Part shown: piece after piece, positions 7,341 to 16,347 of the stretch
Layout of the letters: each line of letters opens with the position of its first letter
How positions within the stretch are numbered: the first letter of the stretch is position 1
Source of the DNA: an uncultured Sphingomonas sp.
GTDB taxonomy: Bacteria > Pseudomonadota > Alphaproteobacteria > Sphingomonadales > Sphingomonadaceae
Length of the DNA: 40,702 nucleotides
Assembly: GCA_913777325.1 (NCBI GenBank)
Contig: CAJYSA010000096.1
Location: forward strand, 1-40,702
Direction of reading: 5' to 3'
Program-made: the position numbers and the translations under genes
Notes under the pieces: model-generated
Seen by the model: the letters and a program-made list of their open reading frames with translations, nothing else
What the model was told of the DNA's origin: nothing
Database searches by the model: none

Positions 7341-7933
7341 GCGGACCGTCCCTGCGGAACATTGTCGTCATTGACGGCCACCCGGACAGCGACCCAAGCC
7401 GCTATGTTCACGCGCTCGCGCAGCGCTATGCTGCCGGCGCCGAAGAAAGCGGCCATGCAGTGCGTCGTCTGGCGGTCGGCGACATGGCGTTTCCGCTGAT
7501 CACGGACCGCAAGACATGGGAGGGCGAGGACTTGCCTCCCGCGATTCGCGAGGCTCAGGAGGCTATCACCTGGGCCGAACATCTGCTCATCATTTATCCC
7601 CTGTGGCTTGGCGACATGCCCGCGCAGCTCAAGGGCTTTTTTGAACAGGTTCTGCGCCCCGGCTTCGCCTTCGACCCAAATGCAAGTGACCGTTTTCCGC
7701 GCAAGCGCCTGAAAGGCCGCACCGCGCGGATCGTCGTGACCATGGGCATGCCCGCATTCGTCTATCGTGCATTCTACCACGCACACAGCGTCAGGAGCCT
7801 GGAGCGCAACATTCTCAGCTTCGTCGGGATCCGCCCCGTGCGCCGCGTTCTGATCGGGTCGGTCGAGGGTCGCCCTTCCGCGCGGGAGCGCTGGCTGGAT
7901 GCGCTCCATGCATGGGGCGTCGCGGGCGCCTGA
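7337..7933 (+). CDS. Flavodoxin-like NAD(P)H dehydrogenase (quinone)
   Basis: 198 residues of the NQO1/KefF-type flavodoxin-fold family: an N-terminal beta strand and FMN/FAD phosphate-binding loop (IVVIDGHPDSDPSRYV), then AEHLLIIYPLWLGDMPAQLKGFFEQVLRPGFAF, the family's active-site stretch, then TMGMPAFVYR. It would transfer electrons from NAD(P)H to quinones. The ATG at 7337 overlaps the TGA of the Pat-like gene by 4 nt (ATGA), so the two are translationally coupled in one operon. Its last 119 nt overlap the 3' end of the opposing membrane-protein gene. In a hypoxia context it could recycle NAD(P)H (inference). Confidence 0.85.
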   Translation: MSGPSLRNIVVIDGHPDSDPSRYVHALAQRYAAGAEESGHAVRRLAVGDMAFPLITDRKTWEGEDLPPAIREAQEAITWAEHLLIIYPLWLGDMPAQLKGFFEQVLRPGFAFDPNASDRFPRKRLKGRTARIVVTMGMPAFVYRAFYHAHSVRSLERNILSFVGIRPVRRVLIGSVEGRPSARERWLDALHAWGVAGA

Positions 7934-8897
7934 TCGCACCGCGCATCAATATCATTCCCGGGATCAGCGGTAGCCACAGGATGAGAAGCCGCAGGAGCAT
8001 CGTCCCGGCAAAAGCCGCCTCGAAGGAAATGCCGAGAAGGCGCAGCGTTGCTGTCGAAGTCGCCTCGAAGCTTCCGAGCCCAAGCGGGATTGGCCCCAGG
8101 GTCACGACAATCGAGGCCATGATCAGCGCGATGAAGGACGTTCCGAACGATGCGTCGGTCCCCAGTGCCCTCAGGCAGGCGAACAGGGTGCCAGCATCGG
8201 CCAGAAAGATGAGCGCGTTACAGGCCGCGACACGGGTGAGGAGCGAGCGGTCACGCAGCAACGCGCTCGGCGCTTCCGCGACATTGTCGAGAAGGGCGCG
8301 TACGACACCGATCTTCTCCAGCCAGTCGGGCAGCGGCTCACTGCCTCGATTGCGCAACCACAGAGCTAGGCTGGGGATGGCCAGCGCGACACAGAGAAAA
8401 AGCGTCACGAGCCCCGCCATCAGCGGTGTCGCGCGATCGTGGAACCAGAGCAGCACGAGCATGATGATGGCGAACAACGCATAGGCGGCATAGAATCCGA
8501 TCATCGAGATGATGAGCGCGGCGACGGCAGTGCCCCGCTCGACGCCGATGCCGCGCAGTTGGTCGACCAGCAGGACGTTGCCGCCCATACCGGCGCTTGG
8601 AAGGGCTTGGTCGGCGAACAGCTTCGTCACCGCGATACGGATGAGCGCCGCGAATTTGCGCGGTGTCCCGGCCCGCCGCAGGACCGCAGCCCAGCCGGCT
8701 GCTACACTGGCATAGGTCGAGAGCTGGAGCGCGATCGCGAGGCCCAGCCATTCGGGGCGCGCCCGCTCGACCAGCGCGGCGAAGCCCTTGACCTCACCCC
8801 AGTGAAGGACAGCGCCGATCAGCGCCGCAGCGAGGACGATGCCGAAGAACCAGTTGCGCCAGCCGCCGCCGGCGTGCCGCTCAGTTCGCGAGGACAT
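7815..8897 (-). CDS. Lysylphosphatidylglycerol synthase-type/YbhN (UPF0104) integral membrane protein
   Basis: About 360 residues with multiple hydrophobic helices and family hallmarks: FADQALPSAGMGGNVLLVDQL, where the SAGMGGN-like loop is typical of YbhN/AglD-type proteins, and later SIVVTLGPIPLGLGSFEATSTATL. It has only the membrane domain, without the cytosolic aminoacyl-transferase part of MprF, so a lipid flippase-like or transport role is possible but unproven. The start is taken at the ATG at 8897, which overlaps the phaC stop by 17 nt. The ATG at 8933 is an alternative. The basic, Pro/Arg-rich C-terminus (~35 residues) lies entirely over the antisense end of the quinone reductase gene and may be a recent extension. 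It is co-transcribed downstream of phaC. Confidence 0.75.
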   Translation of the reverse strand: MSSRTERHAGGGWRNWFFGIVLAAALIGAVLHWGEVKGFAALVERARPEWLGLAIALQLSTYASVAAGWAAVLRRAGTPRKFAALIRIAVTKLFADQALPSAGMGGNVLLVDQLRGIGVERGTAVAALIISMIGFYAAYALFAIIMLVLLWFHDRATPLMAGLVTLFLCVALAIPSLALWLRNRGSEPLPDWLEKIGVVRALLDNVAEAPSALLRDRSLLTRVAACNALIFLADAGTLFACLRALGTDASFGTSFIALIMASIVVTLGPIPLGLGSFEATSTATLRLLGISFEAAFAGTMLLRLLILWLPLIPGMILMRGAIRRPRRPMHGAHPASAPARKGDPRPTRSERGARGGSRRS

Positions 8898-10653
8898 AGC
8901 GGCCCGGTGCCGGTCCAAGCGGCGGCTCGCCATGCGCGGCGTTGCCGAGCGGAGGCAAAGGACCGGGCGCGCCTGAATGTTGCCCCAGCCATGAACTCCA
9001 GGCGGGCCACCAGCTCCCATCCCGCGCCACGGCCATCCCGACCCATGTATCAGGATCCACATGCGCGAGGTTTGCGCCGTGCGTCATGATCCGGAAATGC
9101 CGACCCGCATGGCCGGGTTCCGAAACGATCCCGGCATTGTGGCCACCGCTCGTCAGCAGGAAAGTCACTTCGGTCTCGCTGAGCATGTGGATCTTGTAGA
9201 CCGATCGCCACGGTGCGACATGATCCCACTCCGTGCCCACCGCGAAGATCGGGCAGCGTATGTCGCTGAGCGCCACGCTCCGGCCGTCCACCATATAGTG
9301 GCCTTCGGCGAGCGCGTCGTCGAGGAATAGCTCGCGCAGATATTGGGTGTGCATCGCCTGGGGTAGCCTTGTCCCGTCGGCATTCCACGCCATCAGGTCA
9401 TTCATCGGCTCGGCCTCACCCATCAGATAGCCATGGACGAGCCGCGACCAGATGAGGTCGTTCGAGCGCAAGAGCTGGAAGGCGCCGCCCATCTGGCGGC
9501 TATCGAGATAGCCCTGCGCCCACATAAGGTTCTCAAGGAAGTGAATCTGCGAGGCGTCGATGAACAGGCCGAGCTCGCCGGGTTCGCTGAACTCGGTCTG
9601 GGCCGCAAACAGGGTCATGCTGGCCAGGCGCTCGTCGCCGTCGCGTGCCATGGCGGCGGCCGTGATCGCGAGCATCGTACCGCCGAGGCAATAGCCGGCG
9701 GCATGGATCCTCGGCGCGCCCGTGATCGCCGAGATGGCGTCGAGCGCAGGCATGATGCCGAGCCGGCGATAGTCGTCGAACCCGATATCGCGGTCGGACG
9801 CATCGGGATTGCGCCAGCTGATCATGAAGACGGTGAAGCCCTGATCGACCAGCCAGCGGACCAGAGAGTTTGCAGGACTGAGGTCGAGAATATAATATTT
9901 CATGATCCAGGCCGGGACGATGAGCAGCGGCTCCGGACGCACCGTTTCGGTGGCCGGGCGATACTGGATCAGTTCGATGAGATGGTTGGAGAAGACCACT
10001 TCACCCGGCGTGGCGGCGACCTCGATGCCGGGCCGGTAGGCGTCGGCACCCTTGGGGCGTTCATGCAAGGCGCTTCGGGTCATATCGTCCAGCCAATTGA
10101 GCGTGCCGTCGATGAGGCACTGTCCGCCGGTTTCGGAGATTCGCCGCTGCACCACCGGATTGGTCGCGATGAAGTTGGTCGGGGCAAGCGTATCGAGGAA
10201 TTGGCGCACCGCGAAGCGCACCATGTCTTCGTGGCGTTGGGTGACGCCGCCGACCGAGCAGCAGGCTTTGTCCCACCAGTCTTCGCCGAGCAGGAATGCC
10301 TGTTCGATGACCGAGAAAGGCCAGGTACGCCACTCCGCACCTGCGAACCTGCGATCCTGGGGCGCCGGTTGAATGAGTGGAGCCGTTTCGCTGCCGACGA
10401 TGACGCTTTGGGCATGGTCGGCAAGCGCGATCGACTTGCGCAGGAGATCAGCCGACAACTCCGAGACCTTCCCCGGCGAGAGGGCGAGATGGCTTATCCA
10501 ATCACCGAAAGCGCCAAGGACCGAGGCGGGCGAGAGGCCGCCCGTCGCTTGCGCGAGCGATGCGCCGATCGTCCGGTCGATGAGCGTTGCTGCACTCGCG
10601 TGCGGGTCGCCCGGCTCGCAGCCACAAGGGCTGTCCCAGAGGCTTTGCGGCAT
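8881..10653 (-). CDS. phaC: Class I poly(3-hydroxyalkanoate) synthase
   Basis: 590 residues, the normal class I PhaC length. It has the N-terminal PhaC_N region (EWRTWPFSVIEQAFLLGEDWWDKA) and an alpha/beta-hydrolase core with the lipase-like box AGYCLGG carrying nucleophile C322. The catalytic Asp is in GTEWDHVAPW, the His in SGGHNAG, and PAWIMKYYILDLSPANSLVRWLV is the classic PhaC signature. It polymerises (R)-3-hydroxyacyl-CoA into PHA granules. The ATG at 10653 is preferred because GGAG lies 6 nt upstream. The open frame extends further without an SD. The YbhN-like gene overlaps its stop. A 12-bp palindrome (10719-10730) sits ~65 nt upstream. Partner genes in the island are a phasin and phaB. 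No phaA thiolase is present in the window. Confidence 0.95.
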   Translation of the reverse strand: MPQSLWDSPCGCEPGDPHASAATLIDRTIGASLAQATGGLSPASVLGAFGDWISHLALSPGKVSELSADLLRKSIALADHAQSVIVGSETAPLIQPAPQDRRFAGAEWRTWPFSVIEQAFLLGEDWWDKACCSVGGVTQRHEDMVRFAVRQFLDTLAPTNFIATNPVVQRRISETGGQCLIDGTLNWLDDMTRSALHERPKGADAYRPGIEVAATPGEVVFSNHLIELIQYRPATETVRPEPLLIVPAWIMKYYILDLSPANSLVRWLVDQGFTVFMISWRNPDASDRDIGFDDYRRLGIMPALDAISAITGAPRIHAAGYCLGGTMLAITAAAMARDGDERLASMTLFAAQTEFSEPGELGLFIDASQIHFLENLMWAQGYLDSRQMGGAFQLLRSNDLIWSRLVHGYLMGEAEPMNDLMAWNADGTRLPQAMHTQYLRELFLDDALAEGHYMVDGRSVALSDIRCPIFAVGTEWDHVAPWRSVYKIHMLSETEVTFLLTSGGHNAGIVSEPGHAGRHFRIMTHGANLAHVDPDTWVGMAVARDGSWWPAWSSWLGQHSGAPGPLPPLGNAAHGEPPLGPAPGRYVLAN

Positions 10654-10718
10654 GAGCATCTCCGATCGTTGGCATATGCTCTTGCCTACGCCTGCGATGC
10701 AGCGCGCGAACTTGGGAG

Positions 10719-10730
10719 TGCTACGTAGCA
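10719..10730. promoter_or_regulatory. 12-bp palindrome TGCTACGTAGCA between divergent phaC and Bax inhibitor genes
   Basis: A perfect palindrome containing CTACGTAG, the same CTACG/CGTAG half-site as the shared island motif, here back to back. It lies 65 nt upstream of the phaC ATG and 64 nt upstream of the opposing ATG at 10795, so it could control both. Confidence 0.45.
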
Positions 10731-10794
10731 TCACGGATTCGGATCGGGCCGGGATCGGCGCACCAAGAGGCCTCTCAGTTGAGGAGCATGTGCG

Positions 10795-11511
10795 ATGCGT
10801 CATCATGGCGGGATGTCTTTGCCCGATAGCGACTATGCGCGCCGTCCGGGTGGAATGAACAGCTTTCTGGGGTCGGTCTTTCTGCAGATGGCGGCAAGCG
10901 TAGCCTTGTCTGCGGCGGCCGCCGTTCTCGTCCTCAAGGTCGAGGCGCTGCAGGCCGCGCTCTTTGGTCCTGCGGGGCTCACGGTGCTGGGCTGGGTTGT
11001 GACGCTCGCGCCGCTGGGACTTGTGATTGTCATCGGTGCCGGGGTCGAGGGGCTGTCGGGCGCGGCCGCGCGTGGGTTGCTCGCTCTCTATGCCGTCCTC
11101 GTCGGCCTGTCGGTCGGCGTGATGTTCATCGGCCTGGCCGGCGCCAGCATCGTTGCCACCTTTCTCATCGCGGCCAGCGCCTTCATGGTGCTCGGCTTTA
11201 TCGGATTCACCACAGAGCGCGATCTGTCGGGGCTTGGCAGCTTCCTGACGATCGTGCTGGTCGGCCTCGTCGTCGCGATGCTCGTCAATCTCTTCCTTCG
11301 CTCGGCCGGGCTCGACCTCGTCGTCGCGGCCATCGGCATACTGCTCTTCGCCGGCCTTACCGCATATGACACACAGCGTCTCAAGCGCCTCTACGAGGAG
11401 CAGTCACCCATGTCCGGTAGCGCCAGCGCCAGCCTGGGGGCGCTCACCCTCTATCTCGACTTTCTCAACCTCTTCCTGTCGCTGCTGCGCTTTACGGGAA
11501 GGCGCCGGTGA
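10795..11511 (+). CDS. Bax inhibitor-1/YccA family membrane protein
   Basis: 238 residues, seven predicted transmembrane segments, an N-terminal cytosolic stretch and the BI-1 family C-terminal signature (ILLFAGLTAYDTQRLKRLYE, then LGALTLYLDFLNLFLSLLRF). The TAYDTQ Asp and the C-terminal Asp are the paired residues linked to proton/calcium sensing in bacterial BI-1 proteins such as YetJ. The ATG at 10795 has GAGGAG 8 nt upstream. The stop overlaps the start of the P-type ATPase gene (GTGA), so the two form an operon, suggesting a joint role in ion homeostasis or envelope stress. Confidence 0.88.
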   Translation: MRHHGGMSLPDSDYARRPGGMNSFLGSVFLQMAASVALSAAAAVLVLKVEALQAALFGPAGLTVLGWVVTLAPLGLVIVIGAGVEGLSGAAARGLLALYAVLVGLSVGVMFIGLAGASIVATFLIAASAFMVLGFIGFTTERDLSGLGSFLTIVLVGLVVAMLVNLFLRSAGLDLVVAAIGILLFAGLTAYDTQRLKRLYEEQSPMSGSASASLGALTLYLDFLNLFLSLLRFTGRRR

Positions 11512-14072
11512 ACATGATCTCCAGCGATTTCTGGCGTCAGCCGGCCGATGAAGTGCTCGGCGGCCTCGACGCCACGATTGACGGCATGTCGAGCGGCGAA
11601 GCGGCTCGGCGGCGCGAATTGTTCGGGCCAAATCGGATCATCGAGGCGAAGAAGCGTCATCTGCTTCTCGATATCGGCCGCCGGCTGGCGAACCCGCTGG
11701 TCGCCATCCTGCTCTTCGCATCGGCGATCGCCGGCATGACCGGCGATCTTGTGAGCTTCGTGATCATCGTTTCGGTGGTGTTGTTGTCGACGGGAATGGA
11801 CATCGTTCAGGAACGTCGCGCCGAAGCGACGGCCGAAGCTCTGAAGCACTCCATTGCCTTGCGCGTGCTGGCTCTGCGGGACGGCAAGCAGCAGGAAATC
11901 CCGGTCGAAGAGCTGGTTCCAGGCGATATCGTCACCGTCATGGCCGGCGACCTCGTTCCGGCCGATGGCATGGTGCTGGAGGCGAATGCTGCGCAGGTGA
12001 ACCAGGCCGCGCTGACCGGCGAGCCTTATCCGGTCGAAAAGCGGGCAGAGGTTGAACCTGGCGAGGTGATCGGCGACGCCCGCAATGTTCTTCTCCACGG
12101 CAGTTCGGTGATCGGCGGCACGGCGACGATGCTGGTCGTAGCGACTGGCTCGCACACCCAGTTCGGGCAGATCGCCAAGTCGCTCGTCAATGACCAGCCC
12201 CCGACGGCTTTCGAACGCGGTATCCATCATCTTGGCATCCTCATCGTGCGTTTGACGATGTTCCTCGTCCTGTTCGTACTCGTCACGCATCTCGCGCTCG
12301 GCCGGCCTCCGCTCGAATCCTTTCTCTTCGCGATGGCGCTCGCGGTGGGCTTGACCCCCGAGCTGCTGCCGATGATCGTGACAGTGTCGCTCGCGCGCGG
12401 CGCGCAGCGCATGGCCCGGGAAAAAGTGATCGTGAAACGGCTCTCGGCGATCCACGATTTCGGCCAGATGGACGTCCTATGCACCGACAAAACCGGGACG
12501 CTCACCGAAGCGCACATCACCATGGTTGCCCACCCGGGCATCGACGGAGAGGACAGTGAACGGGTCGCCGAGCTCGCCGCGGTCAACGCAACCTTCGAAA
12601 CGGGGCTCAAAAGTCCGCTCGACGATGCGTTGATCGCCCATGCGGCCGGCCATCCGCTCGATGGCTGGGTCAAGCTCGACGAGCGGCCGTTCGATTTCGA
12701 GCGGCGCCGCGTGTCGGTGCTCGCCGAGGCTGCGGGCGACAGGATCGAGATTATCAAGGGAGCTCCCGAAACCGTGCTTGCCCTGTGCGATCAGGCGGAA
12801 GACAGGTCGGGCAAGATCATACCGCTCGATGACGTGCTGCGAGCTCGCATCCAGTCGCTTCACGATAGCCATGCGGCCGAGGGTCTGCGCATGCTCGGGG
12901 TCGCCTGGAAGAAGGCGGCAGGCCGGACGAGGATCGACACGGACGATGATGAGGGCCTCATCTTCTCAGGACTGTGCGTCTTCATCGACCCGCCCAAGGC
13001 AAGCGCCACCGACGCTGTAGCCGCACTGGCAACGGCAGGTGTCAGGATCAAGGTCATCTCGGGTGACGCGGAGATCGTCGTCCGGCATCTGGTCGACAAG
13101 CTCAAATTGCCCGTCGAAGGCCTGCTCACCGGTAGCGAGATCGCGCAGCTCGATGATACGGCGCTTGCCGCCCGCGTCGGCGCGGTCGATCTCTATGCCC
13201 GGGTGACGCCCGACCAGAAATTGCGGATCGTGCGTGCGTTGCAGGCGCGCGGCGCCACCGTAGGGTTCATGGGAGACGGAATCAACGATGCCCCTGCGAT
13301 ACGGGCTGCGGATGTCGGGCTCTCCGTCGATGGCGCTACCGATGTCGCGCGTGAAGCCGCCGACATGATCTTGCTCGACCCGGACCTGAGCGTCCTCGCT
13401 GCCGGCGTTGAGGAAGGGCGGCGTACCTATGCGAACATCATGAAGTATATCCGCATGGGGACCAGTTCGAACTTCGGCAACATGCTGACCATGGCAATCG
13501 CCTCGGTATTTCTGCCGTTTCTCCCACTGACCGCGGTCCAGGTGCTCCTCAACAACATGCTCTACGATCTCTCGCAGATCGGCATCCCGTTCGATCGAGC
13601 GGATGCGAGCGATCTGGCGCGTCCGCGCGGTTGGGATATGGGCGCGCTGGTTCGATTCACCTTCATCATGGGCCCCCTTTCCTCCGTCTTCGACATCGCG
13701 ACCTTTGTCGCCCTTCAGAAAATCTTCCATGCCGATGTGGCGACATTTCGGGCGGCCTGGTTCATCGAGTCAATGGCGACGCAGATCCTTGTCGTCTTCA
13801 TCATTCGGACGGCGGCGCGCTTCTGGCAGGACCGTCCGCATCCCGTGCTCACCGCGACGGCGCTCCTCTGCCTCGCGATAGCGCTCATCCTGCCCTATTG
13901 GCCGATTGCGGCGCTGCTTGGCTTCGCCGGGCCCAATATGGCTGTGCTGGGCATGATCGCACTGCTGGTTTTCTTCTACCTTGCTGGCGCTGAGGCGCTC
14001 AAACGGGTCGCCATCCCAGAGCGGGCTCGCGAAATGAACCGCCCCGGGTTTGTCGGAGGCTCCAACTCCTGA
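11508..14072 (+). CDS. mgtA: MgtA-type magnesium-translocating P-type ATPase, 3' end replaced by IS3 sequence
   Basis: 854 residues of a P3B ATPase. In order they are an N-terminal cation-ATPase region, TM pairs, an actuator domain with [12 protein letters not shown], phosphorylation motif CTDKTGTLT (D327), [20 protein letters not shown] in the P domain, and six C-terminal TM helices with [19 protein letters not shown], an MgtA/MgtB hallmark. It imports Mg2+ at ATP cost. The GTG at 11508 overlaps the Bax inhibitor stop. The ATG at 11514 is an alternative. The last ~12 codons (from 14035) are the left inverted repeat and leader of the IS3 element, so the native C-terminus was cut just after the final helix. 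Function may survive because the domains are complete. Confidence 0.9.
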   Translation: MNMISSDFWRQPADEVLGGLDATIDGMSSGEAARRRELFGPNRIIEAKKRHLLLDIGRRLANPLVAILLFASAIAGMTGDLVSFVIIVSVVLLSTGMDIVQERRAEATAEALKHSIALRVLALRDGKQQEIPVEELVPGDIVTVMAGDLVPADGMVLEANAAQVNQAALTGEPYPVEKRAEVEPGEVIGDARNVLLHGSSVIGGTATMLVVATGSHTQFGQIAKSLVNDQPPTAFERGIHHLGILIVRLTMFLVLFVLVTHLALGRPPLESFLFAMALAVGLTPELLPMIVTVSLARGAQRMAREKVIVKRLSAIHDFGQMDVLCTDKTGTLTEAHITMVAHPGIDGEDSERVAELAAVNATFETGLKSPLDDALIAHAAGHPLDGWVKLDERPFDFERRRVSVLAEAAGDRIEIIKGAPETVLALCDQAEDRSGKIIPLDDVLRARIQSLHDSHAAEGLRMLGVAWKKAAGRTRIDTDDDEGLIFSGLCVFIDPPKASATDAVAALATAGVRIKVISGDAEIVVRHLVDKLKLPVEGLLTGSEIAQLDDTALAARVGAVDLYARVTPDQKLRIVRALQARGATVGFMGDGINDAPAIRAADVGLSVDGATDVAREAADMILLDPDLSVLAAGVEEGRRTYANIMKYIRMGTSSNFGNMLTMAIASVFLPFLPLTAVQVLLNNMLYDLSQIGIPFDRADASDLARPRGWDMGALVRFTFIMGPLSSVFDIATFVALQKIFHADVATFRAAWFIESMATQILVVFIIRTAARFWQDRPHPVLTATALLCLAIALILPYWPIAALLGFAGPNMAVLGMIALLVFFYLAGAEALKRVAIPERAREMNRPGFVGGSNS
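14035..14060 (+). repeat. IS3 left terminal inverted repeat
   Basis: Begins TGAACCGCCCCGGGTTTG at 14035. It pairs with the right end with a single mismatch (T/C at the 19th base). It also encodes the foreign tail of the P-type ATPase. Confidence 0.9.
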
Positions 14073-14087
14073 GAAGGTGGAGCCTGT

Positions 14088-14414
14088 ATGAGCAAGACGA
14101 CGAACAAGTTTGCGCCGGAGGTCCGCGAGCGAGCGGTACGGATGGTGCTGGATCACGAGCACGACCATCCGTCGCGATGGGCGGCGGTAGTTTCGATTGC
14201 AGAGAAGATCGGCTGCGCGCCACAGACGCTGCATGAGTGGCTGAAGAAGACCGAGGTCGACAGTGGCAAGCGCGCCGGCGTGCCCACCGAGGTGGCGGAC
14301 AAGCTCAAGGCGCTGGAGCGGGAGAACCGGGAACTGCGCCAGGCCAACGAAATCCTGCGCAAGGCGTCAGCTTATTTTGCTCAGGCGGAGCTCGACCGCC
14401 CGTTCAAGCGATGA
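14088..14414 (+). CDS. IS3-family transposase OrfA
   Basis: 108 residues. An N-terminal helix-turn-helix ([17 protein letters not shown], then [21 protein letters not shown]) is followed by the leucine-zipper-like segment [19 protein letters not shown] and ends [17 protein letters not shown], the typical OrfA tail. It binds the IS ends and forms part of the OrfAB transposase. Its TGA overlaps the OrfB ATG (ATGA). The OrfB frame is open back to 14237, so a programmed -1 frameshift before the stop could make OrfAB. I could not pin the slippery site with certainty; the TTATTTT run near 14370 is one candidate. Confidence 0.93.
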   Translation: MSKTTNKFAPEVRERAVRMVLDHEHDHPSRWAAVVSIAEKIGCAPQTLHEWLKKTEVDSGKRAGVPTEVADKLKALERENRELRQANEILRKASAYFAQAELDRPFKR

Positions 14415-15316
14415 CCGGCTTCATCGACGAGCATCGTGAAGCCTACGGGGTCGAGCCGATCTGCAAGGTGCTGCCGATCGCCCCATCCACCTATCATAAG
14501 CATGTCGCACAGCGGCAGGATGCTACGCGTCTGTCGGTTCGGGCGCGGGAAGATCTGGTCCTCAAGCCCGAGATAGCCCGTGTGTTCGCCGAAAACTTTG
14601 CGGTCTACGGCGTGCGCAAAGTCTGGCGGCAGATGATGCGCGAGGGCTTTGCGGTCGCGCGATGCACCGTGGAACGGTTGATGCGCGATATGGGTCTGGC
14701 AGGCGTGATCCGGGGCAAGCCAGTGCGCACGACCATCGGCGACAAGGCAGCACCATGCCCGCTCGACCACGTAAACCGTCAATTTCGTGCTCCGGCGCCG
14801 AACAGGCTGTGGGTGTCGGACTTTACCTACGTCGCAACCTGGGCGGGGTTCGTCTACGTCGCCTTCGTCATCGATGCCTATGCCCGCCGGATCGTTGGCT
14901 GGCGCGCCAGCAGGACTGCGCATGCCGGCTTCGTGCTGGATGCGCTCGAGCAGGCGCTACACGATCGCCGGCCGGTTCATCGTGGCGGCTTGGTTCACCA
15001 TAGCGACCGTGGGTCGCAATACGTGTCTATCAAGTACACCGAGCGCCTCGCCGAGGCCGGCATCGAGCCGTCGGTTGGCAGTGTCGGCGACAGCTACGAC
15101 AACGCTTTGGCCGAGACGATCAATGGCCTCTACAAGGCGGAGGTGATCCACCGGCGCGGACCTTGGCGCAGCTTCGAAGCCGTCGAGTACGCCACGCTCG
15201 AATGGGTCGACTGGTTCAATCATCGTCGGCTGCTGGAGCCCATCGGCAACATCCCGCCCGCCGAAGCCGAAGATCAATATTATGCTGCCGCGGACAGCAT
15301 CGATATGGCGGCGTGA
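14411..15316 (+). CDS. IS3-family transposase OrfB (DDE integrase core)
   Basis: 301 residues with the HTH_21 region ([26 protein letters not shown]) and an rve integrase core. The DDE triad is Asp in [11 protein letters not shown], Asp in [11 protein letters not shown], and Glu in [16 protein letters not shown]. The end [23 protein letters not shown] is typical of the family. It is probably expressed mostly as OrfAB by -1 frameshifting from OrfA. No stop or indel is visible. Confidence 0.95.
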   Translation: MTGFIDEHREAYGVEPICKVLPIAPSTYHKHVAQRQDATRLSVRAREDLVLKPEIARVFAENFAVYGVRKVWRQMMREGFAVARCTVERLMRDMGLAGVIRGKPVRTTIGDKAAPCPLDHVNRQFRAPAPNRLWVSDFTYVATWAGFVYVAFVIDAYARRIVGWRASRTAHAGFVLDALEQALHDRRPVHRGGLVHHSDRGSQYVSIKYTERLAEAGIEPSVGSVGDSYDNALAETINGLYKAEVIHRRGPWRSFEAVEYATLEWVDWFNHRRLLEPIGNIPPAEAEDQYYAAADSIDMAA

Positions 15317-15329
15317 CTCATAACCTATG

Positions 15330-15355
15330 GCCTCCGGCAAACCCGGGGCGGTTCA
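15330..15355 (-). repeat. IS3 right terminal inverted repeat
   Basis: Read on the minus strand it begins TGAACCGCCCCGGGTTTG from 15355 and matches the left end at 25 of 26 positions. The right flank begins aagggg. Confidence 0.9.
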
Positions 15356-15377
15356 AAGGGGAGAATCGCGTGAGAAG

Positions 15378-15402
15378 GAGGGCGCGTGTACAACCCGCCC
15401 TC
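15378..15402. terminator. Weak hairpin between the IS element and the convergent usp gene
   Basis: GAGGGCG (15378-15384) pairs with CGCCCTC (15396-15402) around an 11-nt loop. There is no T-run on either side, so it may be a bidirectional structure rather than a strong intrinsic terminator. It is 13 nt past the usp stop. Confidence 0.35.
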
Positions 15403-15414
15403 ATCCGGCGGTAC

Positions 15415-16223
15415 TCAGTGTCCAAGAATGAGCGGCAGCTTGGCGTTGCTGAGCATTCGCTTGGTTACGCCGCCGAACGTTTCCATGAGGCGCCCATGGC
15501 TATAGGCGCCCATCAGCACGTAGTCGGCATGGAATGTGGTCGCTTCGGCCTCAATCAACTGATCGGCGGCATGGAGACCATCCTCGAGGATACGCACGGT
15601 GGCATGCACACCGTGACGCGACAGATATTCAGCTGCAAACGTCGGTTCGACGTTCTCGGCGCCGTCCCGCGCCATGAAGATCTCGACCGCCTCGGCGCGC
15701 TGCAGGAGCGGCACGCAGGCACGCAGGCACGCAGTGTCGCTGCCGCCGACGCCTGGCCGTCCCAGGCGATCAGCGCCCGCTTGAGGTCGAGCCGTTTGCA
15801 GTCGTCGGGCATCGCGACGATGGGCGCACGGGCATGCATCAGGATGCGGCTCGCCACATCGCGCATGTCGGGATAGGGAAACTGGTCGAGCTTGCGATTG
15901 AGGACGATGATGTCCGAGAGCATTGCGACGTCGCAAACACCATCGACGAAATTGCCGGTGACATCCGTCCAGTCCCAGGAGACATCCTCATGCGCGAGGC
16001 GCGCTTCGAGGGCGGTCTTGTTCTTGCCTTCGCGTTCGCGCTCGTCGGTGAGCAGCATCGCTTCGGCAATGCCTGGCGAGTAGATATCGCCTACCATTGC
16101 AGGAAATAGTGCGACGTCGATGCAGCTCAGATGGCCGTCGAGCGCCCGCGTCAAATCCAGGGCCGCCTGCAGGCGGGCTTCCTGACCTTCATCGTCATGT
16201 ACCAAGAGAAGAACATTCTTCAT
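15415..16223 (-). pseudogene. Universal stress protein (two-domain UspA type), frameshifted by an 8-bp repeat expansion
   Basis: The first frame (from the ATG at 16223, SD GGAGG ~5 nt away) encodes MKNVLLLVHDDEGQEARLQAALDL through APIVAMPDDCKRLDLKRALIAWDGQASAAATLRACVP and then loses sense. The -1 frame continues from LRACVPLLQRAEAVEIF to GAYSHGRLMETFGGVTKRML, the C-terminal Usp ATP/phosphate-binding signature. The switch is at three copies of GCACGCAG (15711-15734). Removing one copy gives a 266-codon intact gene (809 minus 8 is divisible by three). As it stands, a C-terminally truncated protein would be made. It could be a true mutation, a phase-variable switch or an assembly error. It is transcribed opposite to mgtA and downstream of the BON gene terminator. 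Confidence 0.85.
15711..15734. repeat. Three perfect tandem copies of an 8-bp unit inside usp
   Basis: GCACGCAG x3. Since 8 is not a multiple of 3, copy number decides the reading frame. Two copies restore the full-length Usp, and three copies break it. Confidence 0.95.
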
Positions 16224-16299
16224 CATCGCCTCCATCGTAACTTCTCGAAACGCTATGGAGGGTCGTCCTGGTCGATATGCGGGATGGTACTTAGACGAA

Positions 16300-16328
16300 C
16301 ACGGCCGCCCGAGATGCGGGCGGCCGTG
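16300..16328 (-). terminator. Strong GC hairpin downstream of the BON-domain gene
   Basis: CACGGCCGCCCG (16300-16311) pairs perfectly with CGGGCGGCCGTG (16317-16328) around a 5-nt loop, 19 nt after the BON gene stop. On the minus strand it is followed by TTCGTCT, a poor T-tract. Likely an intrinsic terminator separating BON from usp. Confidence 0.65.
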
Positions 16329-16347
16329 CAAGGCTTTTGGCGTTCGA

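Larger units (their letters stand above)
14035..15355 (+). mobile_element. Complete IS3-family insertion sequence
   Basis: A 1321-bp element bounded by 26-bp terminal inverted repeats that match at 25 of 26 positions and begin TGAACCGCCCCGGG. It contains orfA and orfB in the usual -1 relation. Flanks agree for only 2 bp (aa), so a clear 3-bp target duplication is not seen. It inserted in the last codons of the MgtA-type gene, in the same orientation. Both transposase frames are intact, so the element could still be mobile. Confidence 0.92.

Noticed and set aside
9433-10728. 431-codon plus-strand frame opposite phaC
   Set aside because: Antisense to the well-conserved phaC; no recognisable domain or SD.
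14032-15358. Target-site duplication of the IS3 element
   Set aside because: Flanks share only aa; a 3-bp duplication is not supported (aaa versus aag).
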